Assembly: GCA_046290435.1 (NCBI GenBank)
Contig: JBKAGO010000043.1
Span: forward strand, 1 to 64,000
DNA from: CAVQUE01 sp046290435
GTDB taxonomy: Bacteria > Actinomycetota > Acidimicrobiia > Acidimicrobiales > UBA8592
Length of the DNA stretch: 64,000 nucleotides
Reading direction: 5' to 3'
A program made the position numbers and the translations under genes. Below, piece after piece: positions 16,141 to 24,713 of this stretch. Position 1 is the first letter of the stretch, and each line of letters begins with the position of its first letter. The notes under the pieces are model-generated. The model ran no database searches and was not told the DNA's origin. It saw only the letters and a program-made list of their open reading frames with translations.

Positions 16141-16215
16141 CCGGGAGAGCACCTTGGGTGTCCGTCCCAGGTTGCCGGACCCGACGATCGGTGTCGGGCC
16201 ACTCCATGATGTCTT
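16141..16215 (-). promoter_or_regulatory. SAM-clan riboswitch-like leader of metX
   Basis: Read on the minus strand, ATCATGGAGTGGCCCGAC (about 16192-16209), GTCCGGCAACC (16170-16180) and AAGGTGCT (16148-16155) appear in the order and spacing of the SAM-I/SAM-IV riboswitch core. The GAGGGA element of classic SAM-I is missing. That fits SAM-IV or the SAM-I/IV variant known in actinobacteria. It should repress metX-metY when S-adenosylmethionine is plentiful. A covariance-model search would be decisive. Confidence 0.7.
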
Positions 16216-16264
16216 GGAGGAGTCAACCAGCGCAGCCGATCGTTTGCAACCGAGCCCGGCGCCG

Positions 16265-18196
16265 TCAGGCCTTCGGCACCCGTTCCCACCACCAGGCGAA
16301 CAGCGCTTCGGGATCCTCGATGCCCGGCCCTGCGGCCGCGATCATCACCCGACCCAACCGGGCCAGGCCATCGACGCGTTCGACCGAAGCATCCGTAATT
16401 GCCTCGACGAGCCGGGCGCCCTCGTCCCATGCGTCATGATCCACCGGCGTGGGCAGTGCGAGCAGCTGGCGCGCCGACATCTTGATGGTGTTGCCCGACA
16501 ACGACGTGCCGGCGGACGCACCCATGGCCGCGGCCGTCACGACCGGCGATGTCAACGCGGCAGCCACGTGCGCAAGCCTGCCGGCGGCGGCGGTGACTGC
16601 GATGACCGGCGTCGACGGGATCCAGCGTCCATCGGTGTCGACAACGGCCTCCACGACCTTCGTCTGGGTGGCGACGAGCACCTTCGGCACCAGCCGCGCC
16701 CGCACCCAGCGCGCAAGCGTTGGGTCGGCACGCTCGAGTGCGGCGATGTCAACGGCCGGCGAGGCCCACCGACGGCCGGCGAAGCGGTAGGTGCGGCCGC
16801 TCCCCCATCGACAGGCGAGTGGCTCGATCATGCCGACCGTCACCAGCGGAAACGGCCCGCCGGATTGCTCGTCTCCGCAGACGGCGGCTTCTTCGACACC
16901 AGGCAGGGACAGCTGGGTAGGGCCGACCGCAGGGCTCTCGTTCGGCGCTGCGAGCCTGGCCGGGTCGCCTTCGACGCCGTCATGCGTTGCGAGCTCGATC
17001 GTGTGCGGCGCGAGGCCGTAGAACTGGTCGCGGAAGCCGGCAGTGGCCTCACACCACGATCCCAGCGCGACAGCGCCGCCGACAGCGACAGCCGGCACCC
17101 CGGCAGCGCTGGCCGCGAGCTCGCTCCAGCGATCGGGCACCGTCGGTGCCGGCAACGCCACACCGGCGACCACATCGGGTCCCGACCAACACCGAACGGG
17201 TCCACGGCGCGCCGTGCCTGCGGCACCAGCTCCGACCATGAGTACCGGAGCGAACACGCGCACGTCGGCGGCGAAGACGCCGCGGTCGCCGCTCCAGAAG
17301 CCCATGAGCGCGGCTTGCTCGGACAGGCGCTCCCGGACAGGTCCGGCGTCGGCGGACGCAAGGAGCGACTGGGGCAGCACGAGCACGATGCGTCCGCCGG
17401 GGGCGGCGAGTTCGAGCGCAGCGAGCAGGAACCATCCGGCGGTGTCGCAGTACGGACCTGCGTCGACGCCCCATCGTCTTCGGAGGGCGGCCAGCGTCGC
17501 CGGATCACGTGCGGTACCGGAGGCGAGCTGGCTCTGGAAGGGCGGATTCCCGATCACCACGTCGACCGGGCGATGGAGAGCACCTGCACCGGGGTCTGTG
17601 TCGAGCGCGTCGGCCACGCGCAGGCGGGGCGAGGCCCTCGGCCATTGCCCGCCGCTCGCGCCCCACAGCGCGAGCGACGCCTCCGCCACGGCGATCGCCA
17701 GCGGGTCGATGTCGATGCCGTGCAACCGGCCCAGGACGTCGTCGGGCGATGCTCCGTCGTGGTGGAGCACCTCGGCGGCGGCGAGCAGGAACGCGCCGCC
17801 ACCCACTGCGGGGTCGCACACCGTCGTGGCGTGATCGGCGCCCTCGAGCGCGATGGCCGCCAGGCCCCGCGCCACCGAGCGGGGCGTGTAGTGCACCCCA
17901 CGGCGACGGCGGATCGAGCCGTCGTGTGTGGCCTCGTGCACGATGCCGAGATCCCAGGCGTCGAGGACCATGCCCTCGGGGGGCTCGAACCTCGAGCCAT
18001 CGCGGGAGCGATCGCGGATCAGCGGCGGCGCTGCCTCGTCGTCGATGGGCAGAGAGGCCATGGCGGCCAGCGAGCATGCCGCAGCCGCCACGACATCGGC
18101 CGGTTCGCTCCGATCGGTCGCATCGGCGACCCAGCCGGCGAGCGCCGCCCGCCGGGCGGGCCCGCCCGGAGTACTCAGTCGGCGGTCGGATCCCAC
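16265..18196 (-). CDS. class I N6-adenine DNA methyltransferase (Eco57I/type I-like), no restriction partner
   Basis: The product is about 643 residues. The SAM-binding motif is CDPAVGGGAFLLAAAEV, the acidic motif is LHGIDIDPLAIAVAEA, and the catalytic N6-adenine motif NPPF is in DVVIGNPPFQSQ. The C-terminal half (about 370-640) resembles target-recognition regions of Eco57I/TaqI-like enzymes (SLSGNTIKMSARQLLALPTP). No endonuclease or specificity gene is nearby. It overlaps the helicase gene by about 20 bp; GTG 18194-18196 is my preferred start but upstream starts exist. It is probably an orphan methylase with regulatory or housekeeping function. Confidence 0.8.
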   Translation of the reverse strand: MGSDRRLSTPGGPARRAALAGWVADATDRSEPADVVAAAACSLAAMASLPIDDEAAPPLIRDRSRDGSRFEPPEGMVLDAWDLGIVHEATHDGSIRRRRGVHYTPRSVARGLAAIALEGADHATTVCDPAVGGGAFLLAAAEVLHHDGASPDDVLGRLHGIDIDPLAIAVAEASLALWGASGGQWPRASPRLRVADALDTDPGAGALHRPVDVVIGNPPFQSQLASGTARDPATLAALRRRWGVDAGPYCDTAGWFLLAALELAAPGGRIVLVLPQSLLASADAGPVRERLSEQAALMGFWSGDRGVFAADVRVFAPVLMVGAGAAGTARRGPVRCWSGPDVVAGVALPAPTVPDRWSELAASAAGVPAVAVGGAVALGSWCEATAGFRDQFYGLAPHTIELATHDGVEGDPARLAAPNESPAVGPTQLSLPGVEEAAVCGDEQSGGPFPLVTVGMIEPLACRWGSGRTYRFAGRRWASPAVDIAALERADPTLARWVRARLVPKVLVATQTKVVEAVVDTDGRWIPSTPVIAVTAAAGRLAHVAAALTSPVVTAAAMGASAGTSLSGNTIKMSARQLLALPTPVDHDAWDEGARLVEAITDASVERVDGLARLGRVMIAAAGPGIEDPEALFAWWWERVPKA

Positions 18197-19410
18197 GAAG
18201 TGAGATCGGCGAGGCGAGGATCGTTCGAGAACATCTCGACGATGGGGATGTCGAGGCCGATCCGCTTCTGGATACGGCGCACCTCGAGCTCCTCGTTCCA
18301 CAGCGACAACGTGACCACGAGGCCCTCGGTGCCGGCACGGGCGGTGCGCCCGGAGCGGTGGAGATAGGTCTTGTGGTCCGGTGGCGGATCGAAGTGGATG
18401 ACCACCTCGACGTCATCGACGTGGATGCCGCGGGCGGCGACGTCGGTGGCGACCAGGATGGGCAGGCGCCCGTCGGTGAAACGTTCGAGAGCACGCTCGC
18501 GCATGTTCTGGCGGAGATCGCCGTGGATGGCCTGGGCGCGGACGCCCTCGTCGCCGAGCTTGCGCACGAGACGATCGCAGCCGGCCTTGGTGTTGGAGAA
18601 CATCAGGACCTTGCCACGCCCCTCCGCGATCGCCGCGGCGACCTTCACCTTGTCCATCTGGTGCACGTTGAGGAAGCGGTGGGTCATGTGCTCGACGGTG
18701 ACCTCGCTGGAGGCGACCTCGTGCATGACCGGTTCGGTCTGGTACCGCTGGATGAGCGAGTTGACGGCACCGTCGAGGGTGGCGCTGAACAGCAGCGTCT
18801 GGTGGCGCCCCTCGACTCGGCGCAGGATCCACTCGACCTGGGGCAGGAACCCCATGTCGGCCATGCGGTCGGCCTCGTCGATGACCACCATCTCGAGGTT
18901 CGACACGTCGGCCTCGCCGCGATCGAGCAGGTCGATCATGCGGCCCGGCGTGGCCACGATGACATCGATGCCCTTGCCGAGGGCGGCGATCTGGCTGTCC
19001 ATGTTGGCGCCGCCGTAGATGGCGAGGATGCGCAGGGACCGGGCCGCGGCGAGCGGGGTGAGTTCTTCGGCGACCTGGACGCACAGCTCGCGCGTCGGCA
19101 CCAGCGCGATGGCGATGGGGCTGCGGCGGTCGGGGTCGTGCTCGAGGCGCTGGATCATCGGGATGCCGAAGGCCAGGGTCTTGCCGGAGCCGGTCTTGGC
19201 CTTGCCACACACGTCGCGGCCCTGGAGGGCATCGGCGATGGTCAGGGCCTGGACGGGAAATGGGGCCACGATGCCCTTCGCCTCGAGGGCGGCGACGATG
19301 TCGTCTTCGACACCGAGCTCGGACCAGGTGGGTACCGGTACCTCGACCGGTGGGGAGTCGACGGCGGCATCGCCATCGGCAGCGGGGGAATTGTCAACAG
19401 AAGTGCTCAC
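18175..19410 (-). CDS. DEAD-box ATP-dependent RNA helicase
   Basis: The product is 411 residues from GTG 19408-19410. In order: Q-motif region (WSELGVEDDIVAALEAKGI), Walker A GKAKTGSGKT, PTREL, ATPGR, DEAD in VIDEADRMADMG, SAT in FSATLDG, then the second RecA-like domain with ARGIHVDDVEVV and HRSGRTARAG. It unwinds or remodels RNA in the cytoplasm. The C-terminal tail is short, unlike CsdA/DeaD. It is the first gene of a leftward pair with the adenine methylase. Confidence 0.93.
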   Translation of the reverse strand: MSTSVDNSPAADGDAAVDSPPVEVPVPTWSELGVEDDIVAALEAKGIVAPFPVQALTIADALQGRDVCGKAKTGSGKTLAFGIPMIQRLEHDPDRRSPIAIALVPTRELCVQVAEELTPLAAARSLRILAIYGGANMDSQIAALGKGIDVIVATPGRMIDLLDRGEADVSNLEMVVIDEADRMADMGFLPQVEWILRRVEGRHQTLLFSATLDGAVNSLIQRYQTEPVMHEVASSEVTVEHMTHRFLNVHQMDKVKVAAAIAEGRGKVLMFSNTKAGCDRLVRKLGDEGVRAQAIHGDLRQNMRERALERFTDGRLPILVATDVAARGIHVDDVEVVIHFDPPPDHKTYLHRSGRTARAGTEGLVVTLSLWNEELEVRRIQKRIGLDIPIVEMFSNDPRLADLTSWDPTAD

Positions 19411-19549
19411 GTCGTCTCACGGGTTGGTCGAATGGGCGCCGTTCGGATGACGCGCCGGGAATCTGTTCGGGGGGACACCGGGCGTGGACGCCGTGTCTCA
19501 GTCTACCTCCTCGGACCGCCTCGCCGGGGAACGGCCCTGGTCGAAGGGG

Positions 19550-19852
19550 CTACGACGCCGCTTCGGACCGCACGTGACCGTCGACGACCACGACGCCCTC
19601 GGCGGCGAGCAAGGCCTGCTGGCGGACCTCCTCGCCGGGGACGAGACGCCCCGATGCGGTGACGACGCGCCACCACGGGTATCCGTCGTGGCGACGGAGG
19701 AACGACCCGACGGCGCGAGCCGCACCCGGGTAGCCGGCCTCGGCAGCGACCTCGCCATAGCTGATGACCTGCCCCGCAGGCACCGTTTGGATCACCGCCG
19801 CAATCGCGCGTTCGAACGGGGTGAGCTCCGCCGACGGCGAGCGGCCGGTCAC
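19550..19852 (-). CDS. alkyltransferase-like protein (ATL, MGMT family without the active cysteine)
   Basis: The product is 100 residues from GTG 19850-19852, corresponding to the MGMT DNA-binding domain. FERAIAAVIQTVPAGQVISY, GEVAAEAGYPGAARAVGSFL and the loop PWWRVVTASGRLVPG are present. The PCHR active-site motif is replaced by PWWR, the feature of ATL proteins. These flip O6-alkylguanine and recruit nucleotide excision repair instead of removing the alkyl group. It overlaps the cyclase gene by 4 bp (GTGA). Confidence 0.9.
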   Translation of the reverse strand: MTGRSPSAELTPFERAIAAVIQTVPAGQVISYGEVAAEAGYPGAARAVGSFLRRHDGYPWWRVVTASGRLVPGEEVRQQALLAAEGVVVVDGHVRSEAAS

Positions 19853-20388
19853 ACCACCGAGTCGAGCCGGACGAGCTCGACCGGCTCGGCGAACCCCTCG
19901 ACCCGGCGGGGTCCGATGGGGGTGACCTGGGTGTTGACCATGAGCGAGGAGATCATGGCCTTGGTGGCCAACACCTCGCCGGGCTCGGCCAGGGCGCACA
20001 GTCGAGCGGCCATGTTGACCGCCTGGCCGATGTAGTCGTCGCCCTCGAACAAGATGACCGGCCCCGACGCCAGGCCGGCTCGCAGCTGCAGCGGGCTGCC
20101 GTCGGCGGTGAAGGCGTCCTCGATGTCGACGATGGCCTCGGTGATGGGCTCGGAGTCGACGCCCACCATCATCGCCCCGTCGCCGAGCCACTTGGCGATG
20201 CGGACCCCGCGTCGGGCTGCGATCTCGCGGACGCGCTGGCGGAACTGGGTGAGGACGGCCACGGCGGCGCCGTCGCCCTGGGCGTCGGTGTAGCTGGTGA
20301 AACCCGAGAGATCGATGAACGCGAACGTGCGCTCGACCCGGTTCTCGTAGGGGTTCTCGCCCGACAGGTGCCCGATGCGGTCGCTCAC
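19849..20388 (-). CDS. class III adenylate/guanylate cyclase domain protein
   Basis: The product is 179 residues and a single catalytic domain. The first metal-binding Asp is in FAFIDLSGFTSYTD, the second in AKWLGDGAMMVG, and the transition-state Asn/Arg are in GQAVNMAARLC. No membrane or receiver domain is attached. It probably makes cAMP from ATP; nucleotide specificity is not certain. It lies between lgt and the ATL gene with 4-bp overlaps on both sides. A CpdA-like phosphoesterase lies at 45986. Confidence 0.88.
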   Translation of the reverse strand: MSDRIGHLSGENPYENRVERTFAFIDLSGFTSYTDAQGDGAAVAVLTQFRQRVREIAARRGVRIAKWLGDGAMMVGVDSEPITEAIVDIEDAFTADGSPLQLRAGLASGPVILFEGDDYIGQAVNMAARLCALAEPGEVLATKAMISSLMVNTQVTPIGPRRVEGFAEPVELVRLDSVV

Positions 20389-21266
20389 TTGCGGCGTCCT
20401 CGGACGTCGGCGGCGTCACCGTCGGCATCGCCGGGGGTATCGACGGCGTCTGCATCGACGTCGTCCGGCACATCTTCGTCACCGCGCCGGAGGCCCCGCA
20501 CCACGATCGCGACCGAGATCAGGAGCACGATCGAGAACACCCAGATGTTCACCCGCAGACCGGCGATCTCGTTGGCTTCGTCGACACGCAGCGCCTCGAC
20601 CCACAGGCGACCGATCGAGTACAGCGCCAGGTAGGCGGCGAACAGGTGCCCGGCCGCGAGACGGCGGGTGCGATCGATGCGCAACAACACTGCGAGGACA
20701 CCCAGGTTCCAGAGCGATTCGTAGAGGAACGTGGGATGGAAGGTCGCGACGTCGGCGTACTCGGCCGGACGGTTCTCGGGGTCGATCTCGAGACCCCACG
20801 GCAGGTCGGTGGGCCCGCCGAAGAGCTCCTGGTTGAACCAGTTGCCCCACCGGCCGATGGCCTGCGCCAGCGGGAGCGCAGGGGCGACGGCGTCGAACCC
20901 GACCGAGTACGGGATCCCGTGGCGGCGCAGGTACGCCAGGCCGGCGACGGCCCCGAGCAGGACACCGCCGAGGATGCCCAGGCCACCCTCCCAGATCCTG
21001 AACGCGTCGCCCCAGTTGCCCTCGAACTTCTGCCAGTCGGTGATGACGTGGTAGAGCCGGGCGCCGACGATTCCGGCCGGTACGGCCCACATCGCCATGC
21101 CCGTGGCATGGTCGGAGGAGTAGCCGCGCTGAGCGAAGCGACGGCCTGCGAGCCACACCGCGGCGAGGACGCCGAGGGCGATCATGACGCCATAGGCCCG
21201 GAAGGTCAGCGGGCCGAGCTCGATGGCACCCGACCCCGGGCTCGGTATCGAAGCGAATCCGGGCAT
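20385..21266 (-). CDS. lgt: prolipoprotein diacylglyceryl transferase
   Basis: The product is 293 residues with seven likely membrane segments. Lgt signatures: TFRAYGVMIALGVLAAVW, GARLYHVITDW, WEGGLGILGG, the signature GRWGNWFNQELFGGPTDLPW and FHPTFLYESLWN. It transfers diacylglycerol from phosphatidylglycerol to the lipobox cysteine of pre-lipoproteins in the inner membrane. The C-terminus carries an acidic aspartate-rich tail of about 35 residues. It is first in an lgt-cyclase-ATL operon. Confidence 0.95.
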   Translation of the reverse strand: MPGFASIPSPGSGAIELGPLTFRAYGVMIALGVLAAVWLAGRRFAQRGYSSDHATGMAMWAVPAGIVGARLYHVITDWQKFEGNWGDAFRIWEGGLGILGGVLLGAVAGLAYLRRHGIPYSVGFDAVAPALPLAQAIGRWGNWFNQELFGGPTDLPWGLEIDPENRPAEYADVATFHPTFLYESLWNLGVLAVLLRIDRTRRLAAGHLFAAYLALYSIGRLWVEALRVDEANEIAGLRVNIWVFSIVLLISVAIVVRGLRRGDEDVPDDVDADAVDTPGDADGDAADVRGRRK

Positions 21267-21369
21267 CCGCAGATGCTACCGGCGCAGCGCACGTGCCCGA
21301 AGGCACCGCCGGGCGACCCCCGATGCTCCCGCAGACCGGATCACGCCACCGCTGCTAGCGTCGGGCGCC

Positions 21370-21852
21370 GTGACCGGGGCCGATGATCAGACCGCCGCCG
21401 TCGCAGCCCTGTCGGCCGCCGACGAGATCCGCAACCTGTTGGGCCGCTACACCGAGGCCATCGACGCTGCCGACTTCGCCGGCGTCGGTGCCTTGTTCGC
21501 CCACGGCCGCCTGGCCCTCGTCCGCGACGATCCAGGCAGCGACATCGTCGGCGCCGACGCAGTGGCCGCGTTCTACGCCGCCACCGTCCGGGTCCACGCC
21601 GACGGCACACCACGCACCCACCACCTCACCACGAACACCATCATCGAGTTCGACGGCGTCGACGCCGCCACGGCGCGTTCGGCGTACACGGTGTTCATGG
21701 CCACCGACGGCTACGAGCTCCAACCCATGATCTGTGGCCGCTACGAAGATCGCTTCCACGTCGTCGACAGCGCCTGGTGGTTCGCGTCCCGGCACATGAC
21801 GGTCTCGCTCGTCGGCGACCTGAGTCGCCACCTCACCATCGACCTTCCCTGA
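21370..21852 (+). CDS. SnoaL-like/NTF2-fold protein
   Basis: The product is 160 residues from GTG 21370. The pattern EIRNLLGRYTEAIDAADFAG, then VGALFAHGRLAL, then RTHHLTTNTIIEFDG and SAWWFASRHMTVSL is typical of SnoaL-like polyketide-cyclase/dehydratase-fold proteins. Members include isomerases, dehydratases and ligand-binding proteins; the substrate here is unknown. It is divergent from lgt across about 100 bp. Upstream in-frame starts give low-complexity sequence. Confidence 0.75.
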   Translation: MTGADDQTAAVAALSAADEIRNLLGRYTEAIDAADFAGVGALFAHGRLALVRDDPGSDIVGADAVAAFYAATVRVHADGTPRTHHLTTNTIIEFDGVDAATARSAYTVFMATDGYELQPMICGRYEDRFHVVDSAWWFASRHMTVSLVGDLSRHLTIDLP

Positions 21853-22012
21853 CCGCAGCAGGCCCTGCTCGAACGCCGCTCGATTCACGGCGCGCACGGG
21901 CCACGCGGGCCATGAGAGCCCGACACGGTTGCGAAACGAAACCGACCCTGCCAGGATGGGCGCCCGGTGCCGCCGGGGAGACCCCTGCAGATGCGGCGCC
22001 CGAGGTTCCACC

Positions 22013-22666
22013 GTGCACGACGCCGCCCCCCAACGAGACCCCGACCGCTGGCCCGTAAACCCTCGCGGGGCAGGACCGGTCACCGTCACCGAGATCTCCG
22101 CAGCACCCATCCCGACCCGCCACGGTCGCTTCGTCGCCCACGCCTTCCACAGCGACCACGACGACCACGAACACCTGGCGATGGTCTTCGGCGAACCCCG
22201 ACCCGGTGTCGCATTGGTGCGCCTGCACTCCGAGTGCATCACCGGCGACGTGTTCGGGTCGTTGCGCTGCGACTGCGGCACCCAACTCGACGCCGCGCTC
22301 GCCGCCGTCGCCGCCGCCGGCTGGGGGGCGGTGGTGTACCTGCGCGGCCACGAAGGCCGCGGCATCGGCCTGGCCCGCAAGCTGGCGGCCTACCGGCTCC
22401 AGGACGAGGGCCTCGACACGGTCGACGCCAACCTCGCACTGGGCCTGCCCGCCGACGGGCGCGACTACACCGTCGGCAGTGCCATCCTGGCGGCGCTCGG
22501 CATGCCCACGGTGCGGTTGTTGACCAACAACCCCGGCAAGGAGAGCGGCCTCGAACGCCACGGCATCACCGTGGTCGAGCGGGTCCCACTGTTCGGCGAG
22601 ACCACCGCCGAGAACACCGCCTACCTCGCCACCAAGCGCGACCGCATGGGGCACCTCCTGGGCTGA
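22013..22666 (+). CDS. ribA: GTP cyclohydrolase II
   Basis: The product is about 217 residues from GTG 22013, which follows a GAGG site. Zinc cysteines are in HSECITGDVFGSLRCDCGTQ, the catalytic loop is LRGHEGRGIGLARK and substrate contacts are in RLLTNNPGKESG. It opens GTP to the first riboflavin precursor. It lacks the RibB (DHBP synthase) domain fused in many actinobacterial RibBA proteins, so that step must be encoded elsewhere. The 160 bp upstream shows no FMN riboswitch that I can see. Confidence 0.9.
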   Translation: MHDAAPQRDPDRWPVNPRGAGPVTVTEISAAPIPTRHGRFVAHAFHSDHDDHEHLAMVFGEPRPGVALVRLHSECITGDVFGSLRCDCGTQLDAALAAVAAAGWGAVVYLRGHEGRGIGLARKLAAYRLQDEGLDTVDANLALGLPADGRDYTVGSAILAALGMPTVRLLTNNPGKESGLERHGITVVERVPLFGETTAENTAYLATKRDRMGHLLG

Positions 22667-22748
22667 ACGCACGTCCGCGCCGGGATCGACGCCGACGGCC
22701 CGCAGTGTCGCGGCGACGGGCCGGGCTGTGCACGGTACGGTCCAGGCC

Positions 22749-23555
22749 ATGCTCCAACAGGTCGCCCCGGGTATCGGCGTCTGGTTCGGTTCGGGCCGCC
22801 ACGGCGATGCGAACGCCACGGTGGTCATCGACGACGACGGCCTCACGGTCATCGATGCCCTCGTCAGCCCCCATGCCGCAGCGCCCCTCGTCGAGGCCTG
22901 CGATGTCCTGGGTCCCCCCATCCGCCGGTTGGTCCTGACCAGCAGCCACATCGAATACGTCGGCGGATCGTCGGTGTTCTCGCTGGCCGCCGTGTACGGC
23001 ACACCCCAGATCAGCGCCCACCTCGACCAACCGCCCAACATCGAGGGGTGCAGGCGCCTCTTCCCCGACCACGCCGCAGAGTTCGTCGACCTCACCACCC
23101 GGCCCGTGTCGCACATGGTCGCCGAGGCCGCATGGATCACCGCAACGGCCGTGGCAGTACCCCTCGGCGGCGAGTTGGCCGAGAACCTCGCCGTGCAGAT
23201 CCCAGAACAGGGGGTGGTGGTGTGCGGCGCCCTGGCGTCGTTCGGGACGACACCGTTGCTCTTCGACGGCGACCCGGCCCAGCTCATCGGATCGCTCGAC
23301 GTGATCGCGGGCTACGGCTCGGTGTTCGTGCCCGGCCATGGGCCCGTCGGTTCCCACGACGACCTCGCCGACCTGCGCGCCTACCTCGAGGCCTGCATCG
23401 CAGCCGGCGGCGAACCCTCCCGGCTGGGATCAGGCCCCTGGGACGGCTGGACCGACCGCCACTTCGACGCCGTCAACGTCGAACGGGCCGCCATGCTGGC
23501 CGCCGGCGACCCCTCTCCTCCCCCGTCGATGCTGCGCCTGTTGGGTATGGCCTAG
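22749..23555 (+). CDS. metallo-beta-lactamase-fold protein with degenerate metal site
   Basis: The product is about 268 residues from ATG 22749. The fold pattern is VVIDDDGLTVIDALVSP, then LVLTSSHIEYVGGSSVF where HxHxDH should be, then VVVCGALASFG and FVPGHGPVG. Only one His of the first motif remains (SSHIEY), while the later GHGP histidine is kept, so metal binding is probably altered or lost. Function unknown. The C-terminus overlaps the convergent aminotransferase by 4 bp. Confidence 0.75.
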   Translation: MLQQVAPGIGVWFGSGRHGDANATVVIDDDGLTVIDALVSPHAAAPLVEACDVLGPPIRRLVLTSSHIEYVGGSSVFSLAAVYGTPQISAHLDQPPNIEGCRRLFPDHAAEFVDLTTRPVSHMVAEAAWITATAVAVPLGGELAENLAVQIPEQGVVVCGALASFGTTPLLFDGDPAQLIGSLDVIAGYGSVFVPGHGPVGSHDDLADLRAYLEACIAAGGEPSRLGSGPWDGWTDRHFDAVNVERAAMLAAGDPSPPPSMLRLLGMA

Positions 23556-24691
23556 ACACTCGTGGCATCGAGGTGGCCGAGGATGCGGTCGATCACCGCA
23601 TCGAGCAGCTCGGCACTCGTCGCGAAGTTCAGTCGGGCCCACCCTGCCCCCTCGGACCCGAAGCGCAGGCCCGGCTCCAGCGCGACGCCGGCCTCGAACA
23701 GCAGGCGCTTCGAGGGGTCGTCGCCGAGACCGGTCGCCGCGAAGTCGAGCCACGCCAGGTAGGTGGCCTCCGACGGCACATACGCGATGCGGCCGTCGGC
23801 GGCGAGGCGATCGGCCAGATGATCGCGCCGTGCGGTGATCTCGGCACGGGTGGCCTCGAGCCATTGCTCCCCCACCGTCCAGGCCGCCACGGTCGCCGCC
23901 GCGCTGAGCGACGACGGCGACCCCAGCAGATGGGTCGGGAACGCCCGCAGCGCCCGACGGATGCGCACCGATCCGACGTGGGCGACCGCACAGCGCAGGC
24001 CGGTGATGTTGAACGCCTTGCTCGCGGAGCCGACGGTGATGGTCCGCTCGGCGAGGCGCTCGTCGGCTGCAGCGACCGGCAGGTGCCGGTGCGGCGCGTG
24101 GGTGAGGTCGCCCCAGATCTCGTCGGAGATCACCAGCAGGTCACGACGCTCGACGACCTCGGCCAGCGCGGCGAGCTCGGCCGCGTCGAACACCCGCCCG
24201 GTGGGATTGTGGGGCTGGCACATGAGCACCGCCCGGGTACCGGTATCGACCGCCGCCTCGAGACGCTCGGGGTCGAGGCGCCAGCCGTCGGGGTCGAGGG
24301 GCACGTCGACCACCCGGCGGCCGCTGTCGAGGATCGCCGTGCGGAACGGCTCGTAGATCGGCGTCAGGATGACGATCCCGTCGCCCGGGCGGGTGTCGAG
24401 CACCATGATCGCCTCGAGGGCGTGCATGGCACCGGTGAAGATCCACAGCTCGTCGACCGGCGGCGCCCAGCCATGGCGTCGCTGTTGCCACTGCGCCCAC
24501 GTCTCGGTCAGGGCGTCGAGGGCCACGAAGTTGTAGCCGAGGTCGCCCCGGTCGACCATCGACGAGATCGCCTCGGTGACCTCCGGAGCCGGCGCGAAGT
24601 CCATGTCGGCCACCCAGGCGGGCAGGACCGACGCGGGGTACTTCGACCACTTGATGCCCTGCAGCGAGCGCAGCCGCGCCAGGTCGGTCAT
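23552..24691 (-). CDS. MalY/PatB-type PLP aminotransferase or cystathionine beta-lyase
   Basis: The product is 379 residues of fold-type I. Features are KWSKYPASVLPAWVADMDF (typical of MalY/PatB), LMCQPHNPTGRVF, VISDEIWGDL with the PLP-contacting Asp, the Schiff-base lysine in GSASKAFNITGLRCA and the carboxylate Arg in GAGWARLNFATS. The family includes C-S lyases that release homocysteine from cystathionine, which would fit the methionine genes nearby. Some members are aminotransferases. It starts 22 bp after the alcohol dehydrogenase stop. Confidence 0.85.
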   Translation of the reverse strand: MTDLARLRSLQGIKWSKYPASVLPAWVADMDFAPAPEVTEAISSMVDRGDLGYNFVALDALTETWAQWQQRRHGWAPPVDELWIFTGAMHALEAIMVLDTRPGDGIVILTPIYEPFRTAILDSGRRVVDVPLDPDGWRLDPERLEAAVDTGTRAVLMCQPHNPTGRVFDAAELAALAEVVERRDLLVISDEIWGDLTHAPHRHLPVAAADERLAERTITVGSASKAFNITGLRCAVAHVGSVRIRRALRAFPTHLLGSPSSLSAAATVAAWTVGEQWLEATRAEITARRDHLADRLAADGRIAYVPSEATYLAWLDFAATGLGDDPSKRLLFEAGVALEPGLRFGSEGAGWARLNFATSAELLDAVIDRILGHLDATSV

Positions 24692-24713
24692 GGCGACGGC
24701 CGGCTCGCCGGGC

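Noticed and set aside
21853..22012. FMN riboswitch before ribA
   Set aside because: No match to the conserved core (AGGAT...GGGGCAGGGT) was found.
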